DNA of 64,000 bases from UBA8958 sp964571695. Lineage in GTDB: Bacteria > Desulfobacterota > Syntrophia > Syntrophales > UBA8958. This document shows, piece after piece, positions 54,759 to 62,254 of this stretch (position 1 is the stretch's first letter; each line of letters starts with the position of its first letter). Below the pieces are notes generated by a model. It made no database searches. It had not been told where the DNA came from and worked only from the letters and a program-made list of their open reading frames with translations. The position numbers and the translations under genes were made by a program. The stretch is from NCBI GenBank assembly GCA_964571695.1, contig CAZNDG010000008.1, forward strand, positions 24,026 to 88,025. The letters are read 5' to 3'.

Positions 54759-55703
54759 CTACAGCGCCTCCCGGTATGCGACCGTCTCGCCGGTCAGGGG
54801 GGCCGTAAAAAGATAGGTGCCGTCGGCGCGAGGATGACGCCCCTGACCCGTGAGTGTGATCTTTCCTTTGCCGTCCGGGATGTCGAGGATCAGCCGGGGA
54901 ACCAGGTAGCCGGGTAGCCGGCCCGCAAGCGCCTGGGTAAGCCGGATGGCCCGGTCCAGGGGGATCCGGAAGTGGGAGATGCCCGGCGCCAAATCGGGAT
55001 AATGGAGATAGTAGGGGAGGATGGCCGCTTCCCCGAGGGCGGTTGAAAGCCCCAGCAGTTCCTCCTCCGTATCATTTACGCCTTTGAGCAGCACACTCTG
55101 ATTCAGCAGGAACCTTGCCGGTCGCAGCGCCCGCGCTGCCCGCAGGAATTCCGCCGTGATTTCCAGGCGGTGATTCACATGGAAAACGATTACGTCCAGT
55201 TGCGCCGCCACGGGACCGAAGCTTTCACACCGGTCGGGGTCATAGACCGGATACCGGGTGTGCAGGCGGACGGAGCGCGCCCCCGCCTTCCTTAACGCGC
55301 CGATGACGGCCGTGAGGGTTTCATCGGCCAGCGACAGGGGATCGCCGCCGGAGAGGATGACCTCATGAATTCCCCCGTGGGCGGCGAGGTAATCGCAGGC
55401 CTCAGCCAATTCCTCCGGTGTGAGATCGGAAGAACAACCGCTCAGCCTGTCCCTCCGAAAGCAGAAGCGGCAATGGGCGGCGCAACGGTCCGTGACCAGG
55501 AGCAGGGCGCGGCCGGGATAGTGGTGGATCAATCTCCCGTTGGCGCCGCGCTGCCAGCGGCGATCGCCGATGGGATCCTCCCTTTCTTCCGGCCGGACCC
55601 GCCGCTCCAGTTCGGAATAGCGCACCATCCTGGCCAGGGGCCCATCGGGGCCATTGTGGTCGATCAAATTCCGATAATAAGGGGTGATCTTTTCGGCAAA
55701 CAT
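54759..55703 (-). CDS. KamA-family radical SAM protein (EpmB/lysine 2,3-aminomutase-like)
   Basis: 314 residues from the ATG at 55703, chosen by family length and an upstream GAGGAGG. The radical-SAM cluster motif is DRCAAHCRFCFRRDRL (CxxxCxxC). Other markers are HEVILSGGDPLSLADETL and YYLHYPDLAPGISHF. Members of this size, without the N-terminal and C-terminal domains of aminomutases, include EpmB, which makes beta-lysine for elongation factor P. No epmA or efp gene is nearby, so the role is provisional. The longer upstream frame runs into a 167-bp repeat. Confidence 0.82.
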   Translation of the reverse strand: MFAEKITPYYRNLIDHNGPDGPLARMVRYSELERRVRPEEREDPIGDRRWQRGANGRLIHHYPGRALLLVTDRCAAHCRFCFRRDRLSGCSSDLTPEELAEACDYLAAHGGIHEVILSGGDPLSLADETLTAVIGALRKAGARSVRLHTRYPVYDPDRCESFGPVAAQLDVIVFHVNHRLEITAEFLRAARALRPARFLLNQSVLLKGVNDTEEELLGLSTALGEAAILPYYLHYPDLAPGISHFRIPLDRAIRLTQALAGRLPGYLVPRLILDIPDGKGKITLTGQGRHPRADGTYLFTAPLTGETVAYREAL

Positions 55704-55730
55704 CGGTTCCGTCCGGCGCCTCCTCAATCC

Positions 55731-55897
55731 TATACCTTTGATAAATGGCTTCGCCGCAGCTCAGAAAACTTTTTCACTTCTCAATGGGTAACGTATAAAT
55801 CTTATCTATTGCGAGTTTTTAAGCTCCATCACGAAAAGGCGAAAAATATTTGATTCGCTGCTTGCGAACCATTTTTCCGCGGTTACGCAAAGCCCTC
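55731..55897 (-). mobile_element. 167-bp MITE-like repeat, copy 4
   Basis: Same orientation as copy 3, ends TATACCTTTG and CAAAGCCCTC, the most diverged copy. Flanks AATCC (55726-55730) and AAACC (55898-55902) match at 4 of 5. It lies between the KamA-like start and the end of the TAXI-protein gene, only 6 bp past that gene's stop. Confidence 0.75.
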
Positions 55898-55903
55898 AAA
55901 CCG

Positions 55904-57232
55904 TCAATCAGAACGGTCGCGCCCGAGCTTGCCGCGGACAAAACTGATATGGGTCTGAAGCACATAGAACTGGTCTCCGTATGCCGCCGGCACCTTCATC
56001 TTGTGGACCTCCGCTTCGATGGCATCGATCCTCCGGGCCAGCGTGTCACGTTCCCCGGCGTCGAGCGGGCGGAGCGCGTCCTGCTCCACGTGCAGGAGCT
56101 GACGGTACCACCTGTTGATCCGCAGCTTCATCCGCCAGTGGAACAGTGCCGGGATGCTCTTCAGGCCCGGGATGAGGATGATGAGCAGGGGTACGAAAAC
56201 GACGAGAATCCGGTTGATGAGGCTGGCGAGCCAAAAGGGCAGGTAGCGGTACAAAAAGGTCTTGCCGGATTTGTAGTAGCGTTTGGCGTCGTCACTGATC
56301 GGAAGCTCGTTTTCCAGGGCGGCGGGGAATTCTCCCCGGTTCTGGAAGAGCGCGGGGCGCCCGTGGATCTCCATGGCGGCGGCCAGGAGGAGGTCCGACA
56401 GGGCGGGGTGGAGGTTTTTACGTGCCACGAGTTCCACGGTGGGGCCGATCAGGGTTATATCCCGTGCGGGGATGTCTTTTCCGAAATTCATGGCCCCCCG
56501 GGGCATCGTGAGCTTGTGGAGATAGCCGATCCGGCGTATGTATCCGTCGGCCTGGGTGAAATCGACCAGGCCTACCCCCGGCGCCTGGAGCAGGGAGCGC
56601 ATGGTCCCGGAGGCGGCGGCGTCGGCCATGAAAAACGCGGCGTCAATCTCCCCCTTGAGGAGGGCCGCCGCCGCCGCCTCACCTTCCCAGGCCAGGAATT
56701 CGGTGCTTCCTCCCGGTTCGATGCCGTTCATGGCCAGGAGCTTCACGGCCAGAAGCCGGGTGCCGCTGCCCTCCCGGCCGACGGCGAGGCGTTTGCCCGC
56801 AAGCTGGGAAAGCCGAATGACCGCCGGGGGGAGGCGATGAAAGACGAGGAGGGGTTGGTAGGAGACGCTGCCCAGGGAAACCAGATTTTCGCTGTTGACA
56901 CCCAAATCCAGTCCGGCCTGGACGAAGCCGATATCCGCCTGGAAGGAGGGATCGGCGAGGCGCCGGAGATTTTCCACCGCACCGGCGGAGGGCAGAATGT
57001 TCAACTTCACCCCGTCTCTGGCCAGAATCCGGGCGTATTTTTCCGCGATGCCGTAATACAGGCTTTCTTTGTCGCCGCTGGTGATAATGATGGTTTTCGG
57101 CGGCGCGGAGTGGAAGAACCACCAGCAGGCAAAAACGAGCATGAGGCCAGCGACGATCATGATCGTCAGGGCGGCCCGGCGCCCCAGACCGAAATTCTCC
57201 CTTAGCGCCGCGGTGATTCTCTTAAAAACCAT
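55904..57232 (-). CDS. TAXI-family TRAP transporter solute-binding protein
   Basis: 442 residues. An N-terminal membrane anchor (ALTIMIVAGLMLVFACWWFF) is followed by a periplasmic binding domain whose landmarks include IITSGDKESLYYGIAEKYAR and LGVNSENLVSLGSVSYQPLL. A hydrophobic segment near residue 340 (NRILVVFVPLLIILIPGLKS) and a short cytoplasmic-like tail follow. TAXI proteins bind glutamate-like or other carboxylates for TRAP importers. No DctM/DctQ-type membrane component is next to it, and the anchored form with a second membrane segment differs from soluble TAXI proteins. Confidence 0.82.
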   Translation of the reverse strand: MVFKRITAALRENFGLGRRAALTIMIVAGLMLVFACWWFFHSAPPKTIIITSGDKESLYYGIAEKYARILARDGVKLNILPSAGAVENLRRLADPSFQADIGFVQAGLDLGVNSENLVSLGSVSYQPLLVFHRLPPAVIRLSQLAGKRLAVGREGSGTRLLAVKLLAMNGIEPGGSTEFLAWEGEAAAAALLKGEIDAAFFMADAAASGTMRSLLQAPGVGLVDFTQADGYIRRIGYLHKLTMPRGAMNFGKDIPARDITLIGPTVELVARKNLHPALSDLLLAAAMEIHGRPALFQNRGEFPAALENELPISDDAKRYYKSGKTFLYRYLPFWLASLINRILVVFVPLLIILIPGLKSIPALFHWRMKLRINRWYRQLLHVEQDALRPLDAGERDTLARRIDAIEAEVHKMKVPAAYGDQFYVLQTHISFVRGKLGRDRSD

Positions 57233-57341
57233 CTTGTTTCGCCATATGCATTTTATGTTTCGCTTTCATGCCGGCTGCCTTTTCCCCGGAGGATCAGGTG
57301 TGGGCAGTTCATGATGGCACCGGCCGGATATAAAGTCAAGT

Positions 57342-57902
57342 ATGTTCCAGCACATGACGGATTTGCTGAAAGGAGGCAATGAACCCGGCGTTATCTTCTG
57401 CCCCCTATTGAAAAAAAGCTACCAAGTGCCGCCAAAAATCATCAACGGCGGCGGTTTCTGGTGGGAGGCGGTGGTGGCCGACGCCTTCAAGCGGCATCTG
57501 GAGGCGGAAGTATATGGGCAATTGGCATGGAAAGCACCGGAAGGCAAGGATGGCAAGACATCTGACCGGCTTACGGAGATAGACGTCGCCGCGGCATACG
57601 GGAACCACAAACTCATGGTTTCCTGCAAGGCGGGGCGAAGTTTCTCTCTGCATTGGGATGTCTTTGCGATTAAGAGCGAGGCCGTCCATCGCTTCGGACG
57701 CTTTACTCTTCCTTTCCTGGCCGTGCCCTATGAAAGCGGCCAAAAAGAGGGCCGGCAGTCGGGATTGCAGCCGGGCATTATCATTGGCGGCGCGATGATC
57801 TTGACGCCTTCCATTCTTGTTGACCGGGAGAAGCTTATTGCCCACATAAACTTGCTGGCGGAGCATCTGCGCACGACTTCAAGCAAGAAGGACACGGCAT
57901 AA
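57342..57902 (+). CDS. PD-(D/E)XK nuclease-like protein (DUF1887/Card1 C-terminal-like)
   Basis: 186 residues. Motifs resemble the restriction-endonuclease-like nuclease half of CRISPR-associated Card1/Can2 (DUF1887): GGFWWEAVVADAF early, then EIDVAAAYGNHKLMVSCKAG, which contains the Asp and the x-Lys of a PD-(D/E)XK active site. The CARF sensor domain of Card1 is absent. No membrane segment or signal is seen. The DHH-phosphoesterase gene starts 14 bp downstream, so the two form an operon. Similarity is judged by eye; a restriction-like or RNA-processing role cannot be separated from a defence role. Starts at Met1 (57342) or Met5 are both possible. Confidence 0.55.
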   Translation: MFQHMTDLLKGGNEPGVIFCPLLKKSYQVPPKIINGGGFWWEAVVADAFKRHLEAEVYGQLAWKAPEGKDGKTSDRLTEIDVAAAYGNHKLMVSCKAGRSFSLHWDVFAIKSEAVHRFGRFTLPFLAVPYESGQKEGRQSGLQPGIIIGGAMILTPSILVDREKLIAHINLLAEHLRTTSSKKDTA

Positions 57903-57916
57903 AAAGGAAATTGAAC

Positions 57917-58830
57917 GTGAAAGCGATAATACAAAAAGTAGATCTCGATACCTGCCTGACGGCCCTGATCCTCGGCGTCGATTCCTTGGCAGATGAGGTG
58001 ATTGTGGCGAAGGGCGAGGCGGGGGAAGAAGAATTGAACGACCCGGCGGTGATTTGCATTGAGGCGGGCGGCAGCGGGCGGTCGGATCTCAACGACTTCG
58101 ATCATCACGATCCGGACCGCTATTTCGAGCCGGCCTGCCGCCAGACCTGGCGTAAACAGGGAGGGGTGGATGACGAAAACCCCTATACAGCGGTCGGCAA
58201 CTTCGCAGCGGGTCGCCGGGCCTGGGTAAGACAGGGGGCGGACGGCGAACACCTCGCCAGGCTGGTCGATTATGTCTGTATGGTGGATGAGCGAATCCCC
58301 GTAGGGGAATTGCCGGAGTTTCCCACCCTTTCCAATATCTTCTCCGGCATGTTGCTCATTGAGAAGGAGCCGGCGGCGCAGTTCGCGAAAGGGATCGCCA
58401 TCCTTCGGCGGGTGGTGGCAGCGCGCCTCGACCCCTATGACACCATGCCGGATTGCGAGGCTTGGCGTCCCTTTGCGGAGGCCAAGGAGGCAAATTTCCG
58501 CCTCGTGAAGGAGACCCTGGAACAGGCCGAATATTATCTGTCCCGCCGGGGGCGCAAGGTGGGCTATGTGGAATCCACGGCTATCGGCGGCATCGGGACG
58601 CTCTACGAGCAGGGCTGTGAGGTGGCGGTTATGTTCAACCCCGCCTTCGGCGAGCCGCCGATGCCCAAGTTCACCATCGCGGGCAACCAGACGGTGGTCA
58701 TCGCGGCCAAGCCGGCCTTCGACGAGCTGGAAGCAGGCTGGGGGGCCGGGAGACGATCCTCGGTTCGCCCCGCACCGGAACGGAGCTTACTAAGGAGATG
58801 GTGTTGAAAATTGTAAGCGAAAATCTTTAA
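57917..58830 (+). pseudogene. DHH-family phosphoesterase, interrupted by a G-tract frameshift
   Basis: Starts GTG 57917 (AGGA upstream); the earlier TTG at 57911 is too close to the ribosome site. DHH motifs: VDLDTCLTALILG (motif I), VICIEAGGSG, then the namesake DFDHHDPDRYF. The frame breaks in six Gs at 58740-58745. As written it ends at 58807 in a nonsense Arg-rich tail; adding one G restores RETILGSPRTGTELTKEMVL and a stop at 58828-58830, a normal DHHA1-like end with a conserved glycine loop. DHH enzymes cleave phosphodiesters in nanoRNA, polyphosphate or cyclic dinucleotides. Whether the frameshift is real or a sequencing error cannot be told here. It is co-transcribed with the upstream nuclease-like gene. 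Confidence 0.7.
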
Positions 58831-58900
58831 TGAGTTTTCATAAAAAAATGTGTTGGCGGACGAGAGTCAATGCCTGGACGGATAGCCACCAACGGGGGCT

Positions 58901-59275
58901 TTACATTTTGGGAAAATACTTTACGTTGCTTATATTTTTGAAATCTGAATCCTGAGTCCAGAGAATTGCTTTGAATTCTTGAGCCGTGGCGAGAATGATA
59001 CTGTCCGCCATGGGAAGATTATGCTCCAAACTCAGCCTGGAAGCGGCAATTGCCAAAGGCGTATCCAGGTTGACAACCGTTCCTTTTTGCATAGCCACAA
59101 CCGCCTGCAATGCTTCGTTCTCGCTGGACTCACGGAGAATGACCTTGAATACCTCGTATATCGTTACGGATGGCACGACAAGCAAAGCGGAATTACTGAG
59201 GGGGGCTAAAAAATGCTCGGCATTCGGCTCATCTGCGAAGTAGGCAAGCCAGCCTGAAGAATCAACGATATTCAT
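58901..59275 (-). CDS. vapC: PIN-domain toxin, VapC family
   Basis: 124 residues. PIN-domain acidic residues are visible: Asp in VDSSGWLAYF, Glu in TIYEVFKVIL, Asp in PMADSIILATA and Asp in LWTQDSDF, forming the Mg-binding site of VapC ribonucleases. VapC cleaves tRNA or rRNA when freed from its antitoxin. It overlaps the antitoxin gene by 4 bp (ATGA). It lies on the strand opposite to the DHH gene with which it converges, in an accessory region. Confidence 0.9.
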   Translation of the reverse strand: MNIVDSSGWLAYFADEPNAEHFLAPLSNSALLVVPSVTIYEVFKVILRESSENEALQAVVAMQKGTVVNLDTPLAIAASRLSLEHNLPMADSIILATAQEFKAILWTQDSDFKNISNVKYFPKM

Positions 59276-59478
59276 AGCCTGTCTCCCTCGCGGTTGAATT
59301 CCGTATTGATCCCCTTGAGAAATCCCCGGAGCTCTTTGATGTCCCGTTCCGGTATTAGTTCAATGCGCCCGCCATATTCAACTATTTGCATCTTTTGTCC
59401 AGGATAAAGCTTCAATGCCTCCCTGACTGATTTAGGGATGACGACTTGATATTTTGGCGATATGGTGACTAATTGCAT
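59272..59478 (-). CDS. vapB: AbrB/VapB-type antitoxin
   Basis: 68 residues from the ATG at 59478, with GGAGG seven nt upstream; longer upstream codons are not in a protein-like frame. The swapped-hairpin DNA-binding motif is QLVTISPKYQVVIPKSVREA. It neutralises the VapC toxin and, together with it, represses the operon. The short C-terminal tail (KELRGFLKGINTEF) is the toxin-binding part. Confidence 0.9.
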   Translation of the reverse strand: MQLVTISPKYQVVIPKSVREALKLYPGQKMQIVEYGGRIELIPERDIKELRGFLKGINTEFNREGDRL

Positions 59479-59490
59479 GCCAATGCCTCC

Positions 59491-59538
59491 ATCGATTAAT
59501 TTTGTGCTACGGTACCATGATCGATATGATTTTGTCAA
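59491..59538 (-). promoter_or_regulatory. vapBC promoter with paired ATCGAT repeats
   Basis: Minus strand TTGACA (59533-59538), an 18-bp spacer and TACCGT (59509-59514). Plus-strand copies ATCGATTAATTTTGTG (59491-59506) and ATCGATATGATTTTGTC (59520-59536) lie 29 bp apart around it. The direct repeats are likely AbrB-type operator sites for autoregulation. Confidence 0.5.
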
Positions 59539-59539
59539 T

Positions 59540-59940
59540 TATATTGCCCCCCCAATGAGGTCAAGAAGTTGGTATGGCAGTATGTTTTCCCGACAAATAA
59601 TCTCTTTGTTGAGCCCCGTTCCGCACCGCTTGATTTGACCCAATCGCAATTTCCACCATCAACCGAAGTTGATTGTCCCCCAACCGGGGTTGATGCAGCC
59701 CCGGTCAAAGATGGCATCCGTTCCGGGCCCTTCCTCTACGCACCAATTAATCGCAATCCGATAATGCTCAACAATTATATATACTTAATTATGCAGGGAA
59801 GGCGCTTTACCCCCTGCTTTTGTCCTTTGGCATGGCGCTTACTCTTACGGGGGCAGACACGCAAAACGTCTCTTGTTTTCAAAGCGGCGCGCTCATTTTT
59901 GACAAGGAGAAAACGCAAGGAAAGGAAAAAGAGGAAAGGC
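59540..59940. other. 401-bp stretch without a supported gene
   Basis: An open frame in phase with the following LemA remnant runs through it, but its protein-like quality is poor and an RBS-like AGGAAAAAGAGGAAAGG precedes 59941. Two GTTGAT-containing segments with nearby CAACC are present. No RNA gene or known element is recognised. Confidence 0.35.
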
Positions 59941-60524
59941 ATGGAGATTATGAAGATTATAGTGGCGATGACGGTGAAGGCGATAGTCCTGAAGGTGGCT
60001 CTGTCGAAGATCACCCAGCTTTACAATATCCTGGTGGAGAGGAAAAACGGTATAAATACGTCCTGTCCTGCCTCGACGCCTCGTTGAAGAAGCGCTGCGA
60101 TCTCATTCCCAATCTTGTCGGGACCGTGAAGATGTACATGTACTATGAACAAAACCTCCTCAACCAGCTCACCGAAATGCGGGTGAAGGCCATCTCCGGA
60201 GTCCTTTCTCTACCCGAGCGGGTGGATATGGACCGGCGGATGGAATCTCTGATGTGCAATATCGTCTGATCGGTGGAAAACTATCCGGCCCTGCGGGTCA
60301 GCGACAACTTCCTCCAACTCCAGGCGGCCCTAAAAGAGGTGGAGGAACAGCTATCGGCAGCCCGGCGTGCCCTGAGCGCCGGCATTACGGAATACAACAA
60401 TGCCGTGAAGATGTTTCCCACCAACATCATGGCGTTCCTCATGAGCTATCGGGAATTTGAATGGTACGCCATCTCGGAGGGGGAAAGGGCGCGGCCGGAT
60501 GTAAAAGGCCTTTTTCACCAATAA
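59941..60524 (+). pseudogene. lemA: LemA-family protein gene, broken by one frameshift and one stop
   Basis: Starting at ATG 59941 the first frame gives a weak membrane-like segment and LYNILVERKNG, the LemA core start. Around 60050 the frame must shift to read SCLDASLKKRCDLIPNLVGT and onward, the family signature. An in-frame TGA at 60267-60269 then interrupts it, after which ENYPALRVSDNFLQLQAAL and REFEWYAISEGERARPDVKG follow, the C-terminal LemA parts. LemA proteins are single-pass membrane proteins of unclear function, often paired with DUF3137 proteins. Two independent lesions make an active product unlikely. Confidence 0.75.
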
Positions 60525-60551
60525 TCCCATTGACGGGGATGGGCCGCCAAC

Positions 60552-60743
60552 ATGAGCGGCCGAAAAGATTTCGACAAATTTTACCGGCAGGAGTTAAGCG
60601 CCGCAATGCGGAAGGTGGATGCCGTCCGCAAACCCAACCTACTCTATGATGCCTTGTCTTTCGTCAGTGCCGCCGAGCTGGACCTGGACACATGCATCTG
60701 GAGCAAGCGGCCTGATGGAAGGAGATACGTTGCCGGGTTGTGA
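60552..60743 (+). pseudogene. DUF3137-like N-terminal remnant
   Basis: 63 residues. The opening SGRKDFDKFYRQELSAAMRK resembles the start of DUF3137 membrane proteins, which commonly follow lemA. Only this part remains; the later residues (LDTCIWSKRPDGRRYVAGL) do not continue the family. It fits a decaying lemA-DUF3137 pair. Confidence 0.45.
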
Positions 60744-60903
60744 ATGACCATGAGCAAAAACGAAAACACATGTGGTATGCTTGCACCGGATGAACTGATC
60801 GGGGAATCCGGCCATAACCAGAATCGGCCATGTCTTCCGATCAATGCCTATCGAAAGCCCTTTGCGATGCTATGGATGATGTGGGCTGCGCCGCAAATGA
60901 GCA

Positions 60904-60932
60904 TTGACTTTTCCTGAACGCCGGACTAAAAT
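60904..60932 (+). promoter_or_regulatory. Sigma-70 promoter for the repeat-containing nuclease-like gene
   Basis: TTGACT (60904-60909), exactly 17 bp, then TAAAAT (60927-60932), 29 bp before the ATG at 60962. The intact promoter suggests the gene is expressed although neighbouring genes are broken. Confidence 0.65.
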
Positions 60933-60961
60933 GCTAAAATAGAAAAGGAAATATAGCGGCT

Positions 60962-61708
60962 ATGATAAATACTTTGAGATTGTTTGAAGAGTTGAGCGAC
61001 ACTTTTGGCGAGGCCCCTGCCCGAGCCTTAACGAGGGCGATCGGCTCAATTTACGATGATCTTAAAAACACGGTCACCAAAGAAGATTTTCGGGAGTTGA
61101 AGCAGGTCGTCGCCGAGCTTGCCCAGGCGCAGAAGCGCACGGAAGAGCGGGTGGAGGAGCTTGCCCAGGCGCAGAAGCGCACGGAAGAGCGGGTGGAGGA
61201 GCTTGCCCAGGCGCAGAAGCGCACGGAACAGCGGGTGGAGGAGCTTGCCCAGGCGCAGAAACGCACCGAAGAGGCGGTATATCATTTATCCCGCCGCCTC
61301 GATGAAACGAACCGTCAGCTTGGCGGTCTGGCCATGACCGTGGGTTATACCCTGGAAAATAGTGCTTATGTTTATCTCCCCGCCCTCCTGGCGGCCGACT
61401 ATGGAGTATCCTGTGAAGAGCCTCTGTACCGGGATTATCTGGCCGACAATAAAGGTGCGGATGTCGAGGTAAATATCTTGGGCCGGGCAAAGAAGGATGG
61501 ACAGGATCTGCTCATCGTCGGCGAAAGCAAGGCGCAGCTCAGCAAAAAAGATGTCCAGGCGTTTATCAAGCGCGTTGCCCGCATCGATACCGGGGGCCTT
61601 AAAGCGTTTCCGGTTCTCGTTACCCACATGATTAGCCAGCGCGATGTGAAAAACTATGCGCAAAGCCAAGACGTGGCGGTTTATCTTTCCTATCAGTTTC
61701 AAAAATAA
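60962..61708 (+). CDS. Coiled-coil PD-(D/E)XK nuclease-like protein with 14-residue repeats
   Basis: 248 residues. A helical N-terminus leads into four tandem copies of ELAQAQKRTEERVE (residues about 52-107), a perfect heptad coiled coil. The C-terminal domain (about 120-248) has KGADVEVNIL, then LLIVGESKAQLSKKD, the Asp and E-x-K pattern of a PD-(D/E)XK nuclease fold, as in DUF3782-type proteins. These are found in many bacteria, often linked to mobile elements, with no firm function. It has its own promoter and an intact frame in a region of broken genes. Confidence 0.65.
   Translation: MINTLRLFEELSDTFGEAPARALTRAIGSIYDDLKNTVTKEDFRELKQVVAELAQAQKRTEERVEELAQAQKRTEERVEELAQAQKRTEQRVEELAQAQKRTEEAVYHLSRRLDETNRQLGGLAMTVGYTLENSAYVYLPALLAADYGVSCEEPLYRDYLADNKGADVEVNILGRAKKDGQDLLIVGESKAQLSKKDVQAFIKRVARIDTGGLKAFPVLVTHMISQRDVKNYAQSQDVAVYLSYQFQK
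61115..61282 (+). repeat. Four in-frame 42-bp coding repeats
   Basis: Units at 61115-61156, 61157-61198, 61199-61240 and 61241-61282. The first two are identical, the third has one changed codon (CAG for GAG) and the fourth diverges at its end. Each encodes one ELAQAQKRTEERVE turn of the coiled coil, so copy-number changes keep the reading frame. Confidence 0.95.
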
Positions 61709-61960
61709 TTATAAACACTTCTACATGTCGGCAATGCCTGTTTTGTCTGCTTTCTTCTCTTGGTATGGCCATTGCTGATACGAGGGCAGGCCCGGAGATA
61801 CGGCGACATTTTCTAATTGGGGAATGCCATTGCCGTAGGCGCTTCTTATTGGTTATAGCGGCCGCTATTGAATCATGGGGGTTGTAATACCCCATGCACG
61901 ACATTTACTTCCCTGCCCATTTGCCGAAGGCAGTTTGAGGGAATGGGAGGCAAATAAAGA

Positions 61961-62254
61961 ATGACGCCGGCCAGCGCCGCGGATAACGACGACGAAAAGA
62001 GGGCCTGGGGCCTCATCGCCGCAAGGTTGGGCCGTAAAGCCCACCGGAATGACTTCATTGCCCGCTTCTGGGCGTTCAAGAAGAAAAACCAGACCGCCGA
62101 CGGCGGGAAGGAGGATGGTCATAAAGGAGGGACCCGCGGGCAGGGCTATGCCGACCTTTACATGGATGCCTATCTGGATGCCATCGCGGATGAGATAAAA
62201 CGGCCGGCGATGTCATGGCCGGAGGCGGTGACATCGCCGGGCCCTAAAGGATGA
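61961..62254 (+). CDS. Unknown ORF or gene fragment upstream of the helicase remnant
   Basis: 97 residues with a Lys/Asp-rich middle (AFKKKNQTADGGKEDGHKGG) and a helical end (YADLYMDAYLDAIADEIKRP). No family was recognised. It runs in a different frame into the helicase remnant that begins at 62247 and could be the frame-shifted N-terminal part of that protein, but the join was not placed by eye. Confidence 0.3.
   Translation: MTPASAADNDDEKRAWGLIAARLGRKAHRNDFIARFWAFKKKNQTADGGKEDGHKGGTRGQGYADLYMDAYLDAIADEIKRPAMSWPEAVTSPGPKG

Noticed and set aside
57354..57402. AGGAGG at 57371 as a ribosome site for a later start
   Set aside because: The ATG it would serve (57379) is in a different frame and is followed by a stop within eleven codons.
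61115..61282. Tandem repeats considered as a CRISPR array
   Set aside because: Units are directly adjacent with no spacers and are in frame within a protein; they encode a coiled coil.
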